A stretch of 64,000 bases of DNA from Actinomycetota bacterium (GTDB lineage Bacteria > Actinomycetota > Acidimicrobiia > Acidimicrobiales > Ilumatobacteraceae): positions 124,001 through 188,000 of the forward strand of contig JAUSLV010000011.1 of the NCBI GenBank assembly GCA_030645495.1, written 5' to 3'. The notes beneath the pieces were generated by a model, which was not told the DNA's origin, did no database searches, and worked only from the letters and a program-made list of their open reading frames with translations. Numbering within the stretch: position 1 is the first letter of the stretch; every line of letters starts with the position of its first letter. A program made the position numbers and the translations under genes. Shown here in pieces: positions 18,255 to 27,257 of this stretch.

Positions 18255-18357
18255 CCATCAGAACTAGCGTTGCCTCACGTCCACGAAACCATGCCCACCA
18301 TCGTGAGCTCCTCGGGGTTCACGAATGGCTTCGTGTGAACGTAAGGAGCAACTTCTC

Positions 18358-19059
18358 ATGTCATCCAACCGATCCCGCGGCGGCGGTCGCATCCGTTCCT
18401 TCTTCGTCGGCATGGCGGCCATTGTCGGCGTCATCGCCATCGTCCTCACCGTGATGGGCCAGTTCTTCAAGTTGCCCTTCACTACTACCACTCGCGATCA
18501 CTCGGCGCCTCCGGTGCTGCTCGAGCTGCGCGACCTGGCCGACTTCCATGCCGCACAGGCGCAGTTCGAAGTGACCGTCGACCAGGAAGAAGATGTCGCC
18601 TGGATGCCGTCGTTCATCGCCGGTGAGCGCGTGCAATACATCGCCGTCGGCACCGTCGACGCAGTGGTCGATTTCAGCTCGCTCAGCGACAGCGCCGTGC
18701 AACTCGGCGAGAACAACGAGTCGGCCGTCATCACCCTGCCCAAGCCGTACCTCACCGACCCGGTGCTCGACACCGAGGTCAGCCATGTGATGAACCGTGA
18801 TCGTGGCCTGGTGAACCGAGTGGTAGGCGTGTTCACCGACAACCCCACCAGCGAGCACGGCCTGGTGAAGAGCGCCCAGAAGAAGATCGCCGAAGCCGCG
18901 GTCAGCACCGACCTGCTCGCCCGCGCCGAAGTGAACACACGCTCGATGCTGGTGGCGATGGTGCGCTCGCTGGGCATCCGCCAGGTGTACGTGCGCTTCC
19001 AGGCGGCCGCCGACGCGCCCACCACCGAGGTGTCCACCACCGAGGCACCCACCGACTAA
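18358..19059 (+). CDS. DUF4230 domain membrane protein
   Basis: A 233-residue protein with an N-terminal basic stretch, one transmembrane helix near residues 16-37 and an extracytoplasmic DUF4230-type domain. The domain shows LRDLADFHAAQAQFEVTVDQ, YIAVGTVDAVVDFS and VVITLP-like (AVITLPKPYL) segments characteristic of the family. Its function is unknown. The ATG at 18358 is preferred to the ATG at 18325 because AAGGAG (18343-18348) sits 9 bases upstream. A bulged hairpin (18317-18340) lies in the leader. Confidence 0.72.
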   Translation: MSSNRSRGGGRIRSFFVGMAAIVGVIAIVLTVMGQFFKLPFTTTTRDHSAPPVLLELRDLADFHAAQAQFEVTVDQEEDVAWMPSFIAGERVQYIAVGTVDAVVDFSSLSDSAVQLGENNESAVITLPKPYLTDPVLDTEVSHVMNRDRGLVNRVVGVFTDNPTSEHGLVKSAQKKIAEAAVSTDLLARAEVNTRSMLVAMVRSLGIRQVYVRFQAAADAPTTEVSTTEAPTD

Positions 19060-19080
19060 GCATGGCTCAGGCCCGGCCCT

Positions 19081-19120
19081 GGCCGACTGCCCGATGAGAG
19101 AGTTAATCGGGCGATCGGCC
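19081..19120. terminator. Intergenic hairpin, likely terminator
   Basis: GGCCGACTGCCCGAT (19081-19095) pairs with ATCGGGCGATCGGCC (19106-19120) with two mismatches and a 10-base loop. It starts 22 bases after the DUF4230 stop and before the ferredoxin gene, fitting a transcription terminator. Confidence 0.55.
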
Positions 19121-19168
19121 ATGATATTTGCCGACGCCGGCGGACGGCGGCGAGCGCGGGGCAGGTCA

Positions 19169-19519
19169 ATGAGCACAGCGGCACATCAGCGGTGGCAGCA
19201 ACTGGACGGCGCGGTCGACGACGCCCCGGACGTGCTGGTGCACACCCACCCGGCGTTGTGTTGTGGGTGGGGCGACTGCCACCGGTGGGCGCCCGACGTC
19301 TACCCGCTCGACGAGCATGGCCACATCGGGGTGCACCGCATGCACGTGCCGCCCGAACATGCCGAGGACGCCTACTGGGCCGCGCGGGCGTGCCCCGAGC
19401 ACACCATCACCGTCATCGGCCCGCCGGAGGAGTTCTGGATGGCACTGCGTGCCCGCCGCTCCGCGGAGCGTCTGGAGACGCACCTCGCAGCGAGAGCGCA
19501 GGACGCCAGCACCGGCTGA
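19169..19519 (+). CDS. Ferredoxin-like iron-sulfur protein
   Basis: A 116-residue protein of the small bacterial ferredoxin type (Fer4_13-like). Cysteines are C31, C32, C37 and C75: CCGWGDC near residue 31 is followed by the usual APDVYPLDEHG strand, and the last ligand lies in ARACPEH. The spacing suits a single 3Fe-4S or 4Fe-4S cluster. It is longer than the P450-linked ferredoxin at 25452 by a charged C-terminal tail. The ATG at 19169 is chosen over the upstream ATG at 19094, which lies inside the hairpin. No redox partner is adjacent. Confidence 0.7.
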   Translation: MSTAAHQRWQQLDGAVDDAPDVLVHTHPALCCGWGDCHRWAPDVYPLDEHGHIGVHRMHVPPEHAEDAYWAARACPEHTITVIGPPEEFWMALRARRSAERLETHLAARAQDASTG

Positions 19520-19537
19520 CCTGCCGAACAGTGCCGG

Positions 19538-20254
19538 TCAGACCGCAGGGAGGCGGGTGAACCAGAACTTGGTCAGCACGCCCTCGTAGCGCACACCCAC
19601 CCGGAACGGCTCGCCGACCGGCGAGTCGGGGAACTCGATGCGGATCTCCCAGTTGCCGTGCTCGTCGGCAGTGCCGTCGGCGAAGCCCCAGGCCGACTCG
19701 ACCGTGATCCGCACACCGGGTGTGGCCGTGCCGTAGAACACGTCGAAGGGCGGTGTCGAGTCGCACGAGCCGTACATCTGGAACACCGACCACGCCACGG
19801 TGTCCGGCACGCTGACCGTGGGTTCGGTGGGCTTGGGTTCGGTGGTCTTCGGCTGAGTCGTCTTCGGCGCGGTCGCCTTAGGGGCAGTGGCCGGGGGTTG
19901 CACTGCCACCTCACTGGACGGCGCTGCCGTCTCGGTGGGGGAGGTGTCCTTCACCGGCTCGCTGCTGGGGGTGGTGGTGTCGGTGCCGAACGGCGGCTTG
20001 GAGGGCTTCGCGCTGGTGACGGTGGGCGAGTGGTCTGCCGGCTGCAGGCGTGGCGCGTCGGCCTGCTGCACCGAGTAGGCCAACGCAGTGCCGCCCACGA
20101 GCGCGAGGCCGGCGGCAACGCCGAGCACGATCGCCGCGCCGCGGCGGCGGTGAGTGGCGAGCTGCCGTTGCAGGCGTTGCACGTCGGGCACCGGCCGGTA
20201 TTCGGCAGCGGCGTCGTCGAGCAGCCGGCCCAGGTGGAAGTCGAACTCGTTCAT
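19538..20254 (-). CDS. Single-pass membrane partner (putative anti-sigma factor) of the ECF sigma factor
   Basis: A 238-residue protein with a 40-residue cytoplasmic N-terminus (MNEFDFHLGRLLDDAAAEYRP), one transmembrane helix near residues 41-61, a long Thr/Pro/Lys-rich linker containing repeated TEPKPTEP-like units, and a C-terminal extracellular beta-type domain. The ATG overlaps the sigma factor stop (ATGA), the usual order for a sigma and its anti-sigma. No zinc-finger anti-sigma motif is visible, so the anti-sigma role rests on position and topology. Confidence 0.6.
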   Translation of the reverse strand: MNEFDFHLGRLLDDAAAEYRPVPDVQRLQRQLATHRRRGAAIVLGVAAGLALVGGTALAYSVQQADAPRLQPADHSPTVTSAKPSKPPFGTDTTTPSSEPVKDTSPTETAAPSSEVAVQPPATAPKATAPKTTQPKTTEPKPTEPTVSVPDTVAWSVFQMYGSCDSTPPFDVFYGTATPGVRITVESAWGFADGTADEHGNWEIRIEFPDSPVGEPFRVGVRYEGVLTKFWFTRLPAV

Positions 20255-20835
20255 CGGATGCCTCCAAGGCGCTGTGCAAGTGTCTGGTGCCCGCGACTCA
20301 CATGGGTGCGCACCGAGCCGACGGAGCAGCCCATCGTCTCGGCGATCTCGCTCTCGGTCATGCGCAGCCAATGGCGCAGCACGACCGCCGTGCGCTGACG
20401 ATCGGGCAGCGCGACGAGCGCGGCCATCACCTGCGGTCGGGCCGCGCTCCAGATGGCCTCGTCCTCGGCCGATGTCGACGCAGTGGTGCCCCCGCCCTCG
20501 GCGAACACCGAGCGGGCGGCGTGGCGGCGGGCCGTTGCCTGCCTGCGGTGCGCGCTGTGGGCGAGGTTCACCACGATGGACCGCAGGTAGCCGACCCGAC
20601 GGGCGGGGTCGTCCACGCGGTCCCAATGCTCGTACAACCGCACGAACGCGTCGTGGGTGAGGTCGTCGGCCTGTTGCATGTCGCCACACAGCAGGTAGGC
20701 GAGTCGCGCCATCGAACGGAACTCGAGGTGGTACAGCTCCACGATTCCGGCGCGGGCGGTACCGGCGCGAGAGCTGTCGCTGACGAGCCGCAGGACGGGC
20801 GCGTGCTCGCCCTGCGGTGGTTCGGTGGCGTGCAC
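20251..20835 (-). CDS. ECF RNA polymerase sigma factor (SigE-like)
   Basis: A 194-residue extracytoplasmic-function sigma factor. Region 2 contains YLLCGDMQQADDLTHDAFVR and the DNA-melting YLRSIVVNLAHSAHRR; region 4 contains LPDRQRTAVVLRHWLRMTES and the helix-turn-helix ETMGCSVGSVRTHVSRG. This SigE-like group lacks region 3. Start choice: AGGAGG (20844-20849) is 8 bases before a GTG at 20835, but only 2 bases before the ATG at 20841, so GTG 20835 is preferred. It directs genes under control of the overlapping membrane partner. It is divergent from the nitronate monooxygenase-like gene. Confidence 0.88.
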   Translation of the reverse strand: MHATEPPQGEHAPVLRLVSDSSRAGTARAGIVELYHLEFRSMARLAYLLCGDMQQADDLTHDAFVRLYEHWDRVDDPARRVGYLRSIVVNLAHSAHRRQATARRHAARSVFAEGGGTTASTSAEDEAIWSAARPQVMAALVALPDRQRTAVVLRHWLRMTESEIAETMGCSVGSVRTHVSRGHQTLAQRLGGIR

Positions 20836-20918
20836 GATCATCACCTCCTACGACGCACTGATCGGCCAACGCTATGACACGTGCCGCAGGTTTTCTCACG
20901 GCTACAGTCCGCCGCACC

Positions 20919-21962
20919 ATGTGGACCGACCTTGCCTCCAGCCTGCGCCTGCCGGTGATGTGCGCGCCGATGACGTTCGCCTCCAGCCTCGAGCTCACGT
21001 TGGCGTGTTGTCGGGCCGGCGTGGTGGCCGGCTGGCAAGGCATGCAGATCACCGACATCGACGAGTTCGCCGCCTACCTGCGCACGCTGGCCGACGCGGA
21101 GAGTGAGGCCCGTCACGCTGGCCAGCTCTTCGCCCCGCACGCGGTGAACCTCGCCGCCGGTCTGGTGAAGGACCCCGACCTCGGCGCACAGAAGCTGGCG
21201 TTGTGCGAGCAACTGCGCGTGCCGCTGGTGTTCAGCAGCCTGGGCGACCCCGCCGAGTTGGCGAAGCGCGTGCACGGATGGGGCGGCCGGCTGATCCACG
21301 ATGTGGTGAGCGTGCCCCACGCGGCGAAAGCGATCGCCGCCGGGGTGGACGGTCTGATGCTCACCTGCGCCGGGGCCGGCGGCCACTCGGGCACGCTCAC
21401 CCCGTTCGCGTTCGTGCCCAAGGTGCGCTCGATGTTCGACGGGCTGCTGGTGGTGGGCGGGGGCATCGCCGACGGTGCCGGTGTGGCCGCCACGCTGGCG
21501 CTGGGTGCCGACATCGCGTGCATGGGCACCCGGTTCATCGCCACGCACGAGTCGGGCGCGCCCGAGGGGCACAAGCGGATGATCGCCGAGGCGGGGATGG
21601 ACGACATCTTCCCTTCGGCGGCGATGAACGGTGTCAGCGCGAACTGGATCCGCCAGTCGGTGACCGCCGTGGGTCTCGACCCCGACGACATGCTGCCGCA
21701 GCGTGGCCCACGCCGTGGGGCGCAGATGCCCGACGGTGTGGTGCCGTGGCTGCACATCTTCAGCGCCGGCCACAGCGTGGGCCTGATCGACGAGGTGGCG
21801 CCGGTGCAGACGGTGGTCGACCGGCTGGCCGAGGAGTTCGCGGCGGCGTGGATCGCCGCCGGCGGCGACTGGCGGCAGCGACTCGCACAGAGGGGCCGGG
21901 TCGGCGGGCTGACCGCCGAAGTTGTCGCGCCGGTGTCAGTGACTGACATGATGGGACGGTGA
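20919..21962 (+). CDS. Nitronate monooxygenase / 2-nitropropane dioxygenase family flavoprotein
   Basis: A 347-residue FMN-dependent TIM-barrel protein. The start [15 protein letters not shown], the FMN/catalytic segment [19 protein letters not shown], and [17 protein letters not shown] follow the family pattern exactly. Members oxidise alkyl nitronates or act as enoyl reductase-like flavoproteins; in actinobacterial lipid-degradation loci the substrate is usually unknown. ATG 20919 is chosen because similarity begins there rather than at 20874. A TetR gene follows after 37 bases on the same strand. Confidence 0.85.
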   Translation: MWTDLASSLRLPVMCAPMTFASSLELTLACCRAGVVAGWQGMQITDIDEFAAYLRTLADAESEARHAGQLFAPHAVNLAAGLVKDPDLGAQKLALCEQLRVPLVFSSLGDPAELAKRVHGWGGRLIHDVVSVPHAAKAIAAGVDGLMLTCAGAGGHSGTLTPFAFVPKVRSMFDGLLVVGGGIADGAGVAATLALGADIACMGTRFIATHESGAPEGHKRMIAEAGMDDIFPSAAMNGVSANWIRQSVTAVGLDPDDMLPQRGPRRGAQMPDGVVPWLHIFSAGHSVGLIDEVAPVQTVVDRLAEEFAAAWIAAGGDWRQRLAQRGRVGGLTAEVVAPVSVTDMMGR

Positions 21963-21999
21963 CGGGTTCCGCGCCCACCAGCACGAGGGCGAGCAGCAC

Positions 22000-22605
22000 A
22001 TGACCGAGGTGCAGGGAAGCGAACAACGCTCGGGTTGGGATGTTCGCCGCACGCTCCGCTTGGCCGAATACGAGCGGGCGGCGCTCGAACTGTTCGCGGC
22101 TCGCGGCTTTCGTGAGGTCACCATCGACGATGTCGCCGAGGCCGCGGGCGTGTCGGCGCGCACGTTGTTCCGCTACTTCCCCACGAAGGAAGATTTCCTT
22201 CTCGGGATGCCCCGGCGGGGCACGGTTCGTCTGGCGGCGCGGATCGCGCAACTGGCCCCCAGCGACACGCCCGAGCAGGCGGTGTGGGACCTGATTCTCG
22301 AGGGTCTGGCCACGGACCCGCCGGATGCGAAGGTGATGAACCTGTGGCGCGCGGCGGCGGCCGGAGCGCCAGAGGTGGTGGCCCGCGTGACGGGCGAGCG
22401 GGTGGAGCTGCTCTTCACCACGCTGGCCGACTATTTTGCCCGTTCGCTCGGTGTCGACCTCGCCGTCGATCCGCTGCCGCGGGTGATGGCCGGGGGCATG
22501 GTGGGTGTCGAGCACGCCCTGCTGCAGAGCCTGGGGCGCTCGACCGCCGATCTGCCCGAGATCATCGCAGCCGCCAGCCGCGCCCTGCATGTGCGGCGGC
22601 CATGA
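22000..22605 (+). CDS. TetR family transcriptional regulator
   Basis: A 201-residue TetR-type repressor. The helix-turn-helix lies in roughly residues 22-68, with [20 protein letters not shown] and [14 protein letters not shown], the strongly conserved TetR pattern. The C-terminal ligand domain is not recognisable to substrate. Its stop overlaps the alpha/beta hydrolase start (ATGA), and it sits after the nitronate monooxygenase-like gene, so it probably controls this three-gene unit and perhaps the P450 cluster that follows. Confidence 0.88.
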   Translation: MTEVQGSEQRSGWDVRRTLRLAEYERAALELFAARGFREVTIDDVAEAAGVSARTLFRYFPTKEDFLLGMPRRGTVRLAARIAQLAPSDTPEQAVWDLILEGLATDPPDAKVMNLWRAAAAGAPEVVARVTGERVELLFTTLADYFARSLGVDLAVDPLPRVMAGGMVGVEHALLQSLGRSTADLPEIIAAASRALHVRRP

Positions 22606-23342
22606 GTGACCCCGCCGACATTCCCACCATCGTGTTCGTGCACGGCGGGCAGCACACCGGTGTCGGCTGGCAGGCCACTGTCGACGCCATCGCCCGCCAG
22701 CATCCGCAAGTGCCGACGCTTGCGGTCGATCTCCCTGGCCGTCGCGACGAGCCGGGCGACCTCGCCACCCTCACGATCGACCAGTGTGTGCAGAGCGTGG
22801 TCCGTCAGATCGACGCGGCGGGCGCCGAGCGAGTGGTGCTGGTGGGCCACTCGATGGCGGGCATTACGCTGCCCGGCGTGGCGACGGCGTTGGGCGCCGA
22901 GCGTGTGGCCCACATGGTCTACCTGGCGTGCTGCGTGCCGCCCCAGGGGGCCAGCGTGATGTCCACGCTGAAGCCGCCGATGAGCTGGATCGCTGGGTTG
23001 ATGTCGCGGTTCGTGAAGGTGTCGAAGCCGCTCCCCGCGGCGTTCGCCAGGCGAATGTTCGCCAATGGCATGACCGCCGAGCAACAGCGCCGGGTGGTGC
23101 GCGAGCTGGTGGCCGAGAGCGCAGTGGTCACCAGGGAGCCGGTGGACCGGTCGGCGATGCCCGATCTGCCGACCACCTGGATCGTCACGCTGCGCGACAA
23201 GGCCCTGAAGCCGTCGCTGCAGCGCGAGTTCATCGCCAACCTCGGCAACGTGCGCGAGGTGCTGGAGATCGACACGTGCCACAACGCGATGCTCAGCGAA
23301 CCCGAGGTGCTGGCAGCGATGGTGCTCGCCCGCTTGGGCTGA
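22602..23342 (+). CDS. Alpha/beta hydrolase
   Basis: A 246-residue alpha/beta hydrolase of the esterase/salicylate esterase-like group. It has the oxyanion segment [11 protein letters not shown], nucleophile GHSMAG (Ser84) and a C-terminal catalytic histidine in IDTCHNAML; the aspartate is probably in the TLRDKAL strand. No signal peptide is seen. The gene is coupled to the upstream TetR gene by a 4-base overlap. The substrate is unknown. Confidence 0.82.
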   Translation: MSDPADIPTIVFVHGGQHTGVGWQATVDAIARQHPQVPTLAVDLPGRRDEPGDLATLTIDQCVQSVVRQIDAAGAERVVLVGHSMAGITLPGVATALGAERVAHMVYLACCVPPQGASVMSTLKPPMSWIAGLMSRFVKVSKPLPAAFARRMFANGMTAEQQRRVVRELVAESAVVTREPVDRSAMPDLPTTWIVTLRDKALKPSLQREFIANLGNVREVLEIDTCHNAMLSEPEVLAAMVLARLG

Positions 23343-23355
23343 GGCACGGAAGACC

Positions 23356-23385
23356 TTGGCACAGTCCGACAAAGTGTGCTATGGT
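23356..23385 (+). promoter_or_regulatory. Candidate promoter of the P450 cluster
   Basis: TTGGCA (23356-23361) and TATGGT (23380-23385) are separated by 18 bases and lie 55 bases before the P450 start, just after the hydrolase stop. The local AT-rich stretch stands out from its surroundings. This would give the P450 cluster its own transcript. Confidence 0.5.
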
Positions 23386-23439
23386 TGTCGGCATTGCGTT
23401 CCGGTGGGGAGCGCACTTCCGATTTCCAGGGGGATTGTC

Positions 23440-24654
23440 ATGACGACTACCGAGCCGCAGCTGTGGAACCCGGCGGGGTGTCCTGTCGCACATATTCAGG
23501 ATGTGATCCCCGGCGAACTGCCCGCGGGCGAGCACATGGCGATCATCGATCGCCTGCGGGAGGCATCGCCGGTCTACGTGGGCGATGCTGCCGGGAACCA
23601 GTACTACTTGCTCACGCGCATGGCCGACATCCGCAAGTCGTACCAGGCGGGCCAGTTGTTCACGAACGCGGCGGTCACGCCCAACGACCCCAACCCGCCG
23701 TACCGCTGGATCCCGGAGATGCTCGACGGCAAGATCCACACCGATTGGCGGCAGTTGCTCACGCCGCTGTGGTCGCCGGGCGCCGTCGAGAAGATCAAGC
23801 CCAAGCTGCGCCAGCGCTTTGCCGAGGTACTCGACGCGATCGCCGCCAAGGGTAGCTGCGAGTTCGTGTCCGATGTGGCACTGTTGTTTCCGAACGTGAT
23901 CTTCATGGATCTGATGGGCCTGCCGCGCGAGGACGCCGACCAGTTCCAAGCGTGGGAGGTCACCATCCTCCACAGCGAGCGCGACGCGCCGGGGGCTGCC
24001 GAGGCGCAATTCGCGGCCATGATGGAGGTCGTCGGCTACTTCAGCAAGCTCATCGAGCAGCGCCGCGCCGACCCGCAGGCTGACATGATCAGCTACGTCC
24101 TGGGGGCGAAGATCGACGGCGAGCCGATCCCCACGCAAGACGTCCTCGACTTCTGCCTGTTGATGTTCATGGCCGGTCTCGACACGGTGGCCTCGCAGCT
24201 CACCTACAACTTCTGGCACCTGGCCACCAACCCGCAGGATCGCGAGCGCTTGCTGGCCGAGCCGCAGCTGTGGCCGTCGGCGATCGAGGAGTTCCTGCGC
24301 TTCTATTCCTTCGTCACGCCCAGTCGCAAGCTGTCGCACGACACCGAAGTCGCCGGCTGCCCGATGAAGGCCGGCCAGATGGTGATGATGCCGTTGGTGT
24401 CCGCCAACCGCGACCCGCTCGAGTTCGAGAACGCCGACAAGGTGATCATCGACCGTGAGATCAACCGTCACCTGTCGTTCGGTGCCGGCCCGCACCGCTG
24501 CCTCGGTTCGCACCTGGCTCGTGAGGAACTGTTGACCGCGATGACGATGTGGCACGAGCGCATCCCGAACTACCGCATCGTGCCTGGCACGTCGGTGCCA
24601 GAACACGGTGGCCAGATGGGCATCACCTCGCTGCATCTCGAGTGGGACGTCTGA
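23440..24654 (+). CDS. Cytochrome P450
   Basis: A 404-residue soluble bacterial P450. The I-helix oxygen-binding motif is AGLDT (245-249), the ExxR pair is E284-R287, and the heme loop FGAGPHRCLG (347-356) places the thiolate at Cys354. Bacterial P450s take electrons from a ferredoxin, and a suitable 3Fe-4S ferredoxin is two genes downstream. ATG 23440 is chosen because an AGGGGGA ribosome site (23428-23434) precedes it. The SDR and thioesterase neighbours suggest hydroxylation of a terpenoid, steroid or fatty substrate followed by alcohol oxidation; the substrate itself cannot be read. Confidence 0.93.
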   Translation: MTTTEPQLWNPAGCPVAHIQDVIPGELPAGEHMAIIDRLREASPVYVGDAAGNQYYLLTRMADIRKSYQAGQLFTNAAVTPNDPNPPYRWIPEMLDGKIHTDWRQLLTPLWSPGAVEKIKPKLRQRFAEVLDAIAAKGSCEFVSDVALLFPNVIFMDLMGLPREDADQFQAWEVTILHSERDAPGAAEAQFAAMMEVVGYFSKLIEQRRADPQADMISYVLGAKIDGEPIPTQDVLDFCLLMFMAGLDTVASQLTYNFWHLATNPQDRERLLAEPQLWPSAIEEFLRFYSFVTPSRKLSHDTEVAGCPMKAGQMVMMPLVSANRDPLEFENADKVIIDREINRHLSFGAGPHRCLGSHLAREELLTAMTMWHERIPNYRIVPGTSVPEHGGQMGITSLHLEWDV

Positions 24655-24662
24655 CGCACGTT

Positions 24663-25412
24663 ATGGCGCGACACGACAACACGGTTGCCCTCGTCACGGG
24701 CGCAGCGTCGGGTATCGGCCGTTCCACGGCGATCATGCTCGCCCAGGAGGGGGCCACCGTCGTGGCCACCGACGCCAACGCGGATGGCCTGGCAGCAGTC
24801 GCGGCCGAGCAGCCGGGCATCACCGCTGTGCCGGGCAATCTCACCGATGCGGCGTTCATCGATGCCCTCGTCGCACAGGCCGAGGCGGTCGGCCCGGTGC
24901 GGGTGTTGGCGAACGTGGCGGGCGTGATGGACTTCTTCTACCCGGTCAGCCAGATCAGCGATGATCTGTGGGACCTCGTGCAGAACGTGAACCTCAAGGC
25001 CCCGATGCGGTTGTGTCGCCTGCTCGTGCCGTTGATGGCCGAGCGGGGCGGGGCCATCGTCAACGTTGCGTCCATCGCCGGGCTCGGTGGGTCGGGTGCC
25101 GGCGCGGCGTACATCGCCTCCAAGCACGGGATCATCGGCCTCAGCAAGCACATCGCCTACACGTATGGCAACACCAAGGTGCGCTGCAACGTGGTGTGTC
25201 CTGGTGGCACCGAGACCAATATCGCTACCACGGCCACGCCGTCGGACGACGTGATGTGGGCCTACATGCGGCAACTGCCCAGCATCGCGTTGGGCGAGAA
25301 GACCGCCAAGCCCGAACAGATCGCGGCCACCATCTCCTGGCTCGCGTCGGCCGAGGCCAGCCACGTCAACGGCGTGGTGCTGCCGGTCGACGGCGGCTGG
25401 AAGTCCGCCTGA
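24663..25412 (+). CDS. Short-chain dehydrogenase/reductase
   Basis: A 249-residue classical SDR. The NAD(P) motif TGAASGIG is at residues 12-19, the NVAG segment follows, and the catalytic serine in VASIAG precedes Y-I-A-S-K. It ends with the usual VNGVVLPVDGGWKSA. It begins 8 bases after the P450 stop and is surely co-transcribed. The likely role is oxidation of the alcohol made by the P450 to a ketone or aldehyde, which is inference from context. Confidence 0.88.
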   Translation: MARHDNTVALVTGAASGIGRSTAIMLAQEGATVVATDANADGLAAVAAEQPGITAVPGNLTDAAFIDALVAQAEAVGPVRVLANVAGVMDFFYPVSQISDDLWDLVQNVNLKAPMRLCRLLVPLMAERGGAIVNVASIAGLGGSGAGAAYIASKHGIIGLSKHIAYTYGNTKVRCNVVCPGGTETNIATTATPSDDVMWAYMRQLPSIALGEKTAKPEQIAATISWLASAEASHVNGVVLPVDGGWKSA

Positions 25413-25451
25413 ACCTCCCCCAACACACCTCAACCTAGAAAGCACACTGCT

Positions 25452-25643
25452 ATGAAGATCATCGTTGACAATGCCGCCTGCAGCGGCCACGGTCGCTGCG
25501 CCGCACTCGCCCCCAGCGTGTACGTACTCGACGACCGCGGGTACAACGCCATGAACGAGACCGAAGTCGCTCCTGGCGACGAGGCCGCCGCCCGCGTCGG
25601 CGCCAGCAACTGCCCCGAGCGTGCCATCACGCTCGTCGACTGA
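25452..25643 (+). CDS. 3Fe-4S ferredoxin, probable P450 redox partner
   Basis: A 63-residue ferredoxin with C10-x2-H13-x2-C16 (CSGHGRC) and C54 in NCPERAI. The position of the second ligand is histidine rather than cysteine, typical of the 3Fe-4S or 4Fe-4S ferredoxins that serve actinobacterial P450s. It lies in the P450 operon between two SDR genes. The ribosome site before ATG 25452 is weak (AGAAAG). No ferredoxin reductase gene is in the window. Confidence 0.92.
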   Translation: MKIIVDNAACSGHGRCAALAPSVYVLDDRGYNAMNETEVAPGDEAAARVGASNCPERAITLVD

Positions 25644-25659
25644 GCGCGGCTCCGGCGCC

Positions 25660-26445
25660 ATGGGTCAGCTGAACGGCAAGGTCATCGTGGTGGTCGGCGG
25701 CTCCGCCGGCATGGGCCTCGCAGTCTCCAAGCGCTGCATCGACGAAGGGGCCACCGTGGTGATCATGGCCCGCGGTCAGCAGCGCCTCGACGAGGTGGCG
25801 GCCAGCCTCGGCCAGACCGCGGTTCCCGTGGTGTGTGACGTGGCCAGCGCCGACAGCGTGCGCGCGGCGTTCGCCGAGGTCGATCGCCGTTTCGGCAAGG
25901 TGGACGCGTTGCTCAACGTCGCCGGCGTCGGCCGGATCGCGAAGATCGCCGACGCCACCGACGACGACATCGATTTCGTGCTCGACGTCAACCTGCGCGG
26001 CCCGATCCTCACCACCCGTTCGGCGGTGCCGTTGCTGCGCAAGGCCGGCGGCGGCGACATCGTCAACGTGTCGTCCGAGATCGTGGGCGACTACATGCCG
26101 TTCATGGTGCTCTACGGCACGTCGAAGGGCGGGCTCGACACGTTCAGCCGCATGCTGAACCACGAGCTGCGCGCCGACAAGATCCGCGTGTCGAACTACG
26201 TCGCCGGCAGCATCGGAGGCACCGATTTCGGCGTCAACTTCACTCCCGAAGGTGTCGAGGCGGCGCTTCCCGAGTGGCTCGACAGCGGCTACATGACCCG
26301 CGTGGCCGGGCCCGGCATGGACCCCGAGTGGATGGCCGATGCGATGGTGTTCGTGCTCACCCGCCCGAAGGGGCAGATGATCGACTACGTGCACGTGCGA
26401 TCGTTCGCTCCGGGTTCGGCGCTCGACACCGCGGCGCTCGGCTGA
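25660..26445 (+). CDS. Short-chain dehydrogenase/reductase
   Basis: A 261-residue SDR distinct from the one at 24663. The cofactor motif is GGSAGMG (residues 14-20), with NVAG, VNVSSEIVG as the serine strand, and the catalytic Y-G-T-S-K. The C-terminus is unlike classical members, with a long FAPGSALDTAALG tail. It starts 16 bases after the ferredoxin stop. It probably takes part in the same oxidation pathway as a second dehydrogenation or reduction step. Confidence 0.87.
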   Translation: MGQLNGKVIVVVGGSAGMGLAVSKRCIDEGATVVIMARGQQRLDEVAASLGQTAVPVVCDVASADSVRAAFAEVDRRFGKVDALLNVAGVGRIAKIADATDDDIDFVLDVNLRGPILTTRSAVPLLRKAGGGDIVNVSSEIVGDYMPFMVLYGTSKGGLDTFSRMLNHELRADKIRVSNYVAGSIGGTDFGVNFTPEGVEAALPEWLDSGYMTRVAGPGMDPEWMADAMVFVLTRPKGQMIDYVHVRSFAPGSALDTAALG

Positions 26446-26483
26446 CGGCTGTCGCGGTCCGCTCTCGCCGCTCTTTCGATGTC

Positions 26484-27257
26484 ATGGCGCGCCACTGGTT
26501 CGAACTCGACAGCGACCGCCTGATCGCCACCGGCGTCGCCGTCGGGCCGATCATCGGCGCGCAGCACGGTGCCGCGGTTGCCGCAGTGGTGGCCCGAGCT
26601 GTGGACGCTGTTCCTTCGCCGGTGCCGATGGACATCGTGCGCCTCACCATCGACCTGTCGCGGCGTGTGCCGATGGGGGTTACCGAGACGCGGGTGAACG
26701 TACGCCGTGCCGGAGAGCGGGTGCAGGTCGTGGAGGTCACGCTGCTGGTGGACGGCGTGGAATGTGGTCGCTCGGAAGGCATGCGGATGCGTCGTGCCGC
26801 GATCATCGACCCGGCCGAGATCCGGCCCGACGTGCCGCCCGTGTTCGATCGCAGCACGCACCTGCCCCAGTCGCCCTGGGGCGACAGCGAGTTCATGGAG
26901 TCGATGGACATCACGTTCGAGCACTACGGCTCTGGGCGGGCCGCGTACTGGCTGCGGCTCAGCGATCACATGGTGGCCGGCGAGACCATGACACCGGCCA
27001 CGCGCGCCGCTGCTGTCGCCGACGTCGTGCTGACCGGAGGCAAGACCTACCCGAACAACGCCTCGCTCAACGCCGACCTGACGCTGTCGATGCACCGCCT
27101 GCCGGTGGGCGAGTGGTTCCGGATCGACGCGATGGTGCGCGCGAACCCTGGTGGTTGGGGCACGTCGGTCGGCACGCTCGCCGATCTGCAGGGCGACTTC
27201 GGGTACGTCACCAAGTCGGTGTTGTACGACGAACCACTTCCTGGATCGCACTACTGA
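26484..27257 (+). CDS. Acyl-CoA thioesterase-like double-hotdog protein
   Basis: A 257-residue protein with two hotdog-like halves, matching the TesB-like/4HBT_3 thioesterase pattern. The N-terminal half contains ATGVAVGPIIGAQHGAAVAA, and the second half contains the helix and strand around PNNASLNADLTLSMHRLPVG. It closes the P450 cluster 38 bases after the SDR stop. Hydrolysis of an acyl-CoA product is plausible. Its last 50 bases overlap the convergent PadR-like gene. Confidence 0.7.
   Translation: MARHWFELDSDRLIATGVAVGPIIGAQHGAAVAAVVARAVDAVPSPVPMDIVRLTIDLSRRVPMGVTETRVNVRRAGERVQVVEVTLLVDGVECGRSEGMRMRRAAIIDPAEIRPDVPPVFDRSTHLPQSPWGDSEFMESMDITFEHYGSGRAAYWLRLSDHMVAGETMTPATRAAAVADVVLTGGKTYPNNASLNADLTLSMHRLPVGEWFRIDAMVRANPGGWGTSVGTLADLQGDFGYVTKSVLYDEPLPGSHY

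Noticed and set aside
23440-27257. Natural product biosynthetic cluster
   Set aside because: There is a P450 and two SDRs but no polyketide, peptide or terpene scaffold enzyme nearby; the thioesterase and surrounding acyl-CoA genes fit catabolism better.
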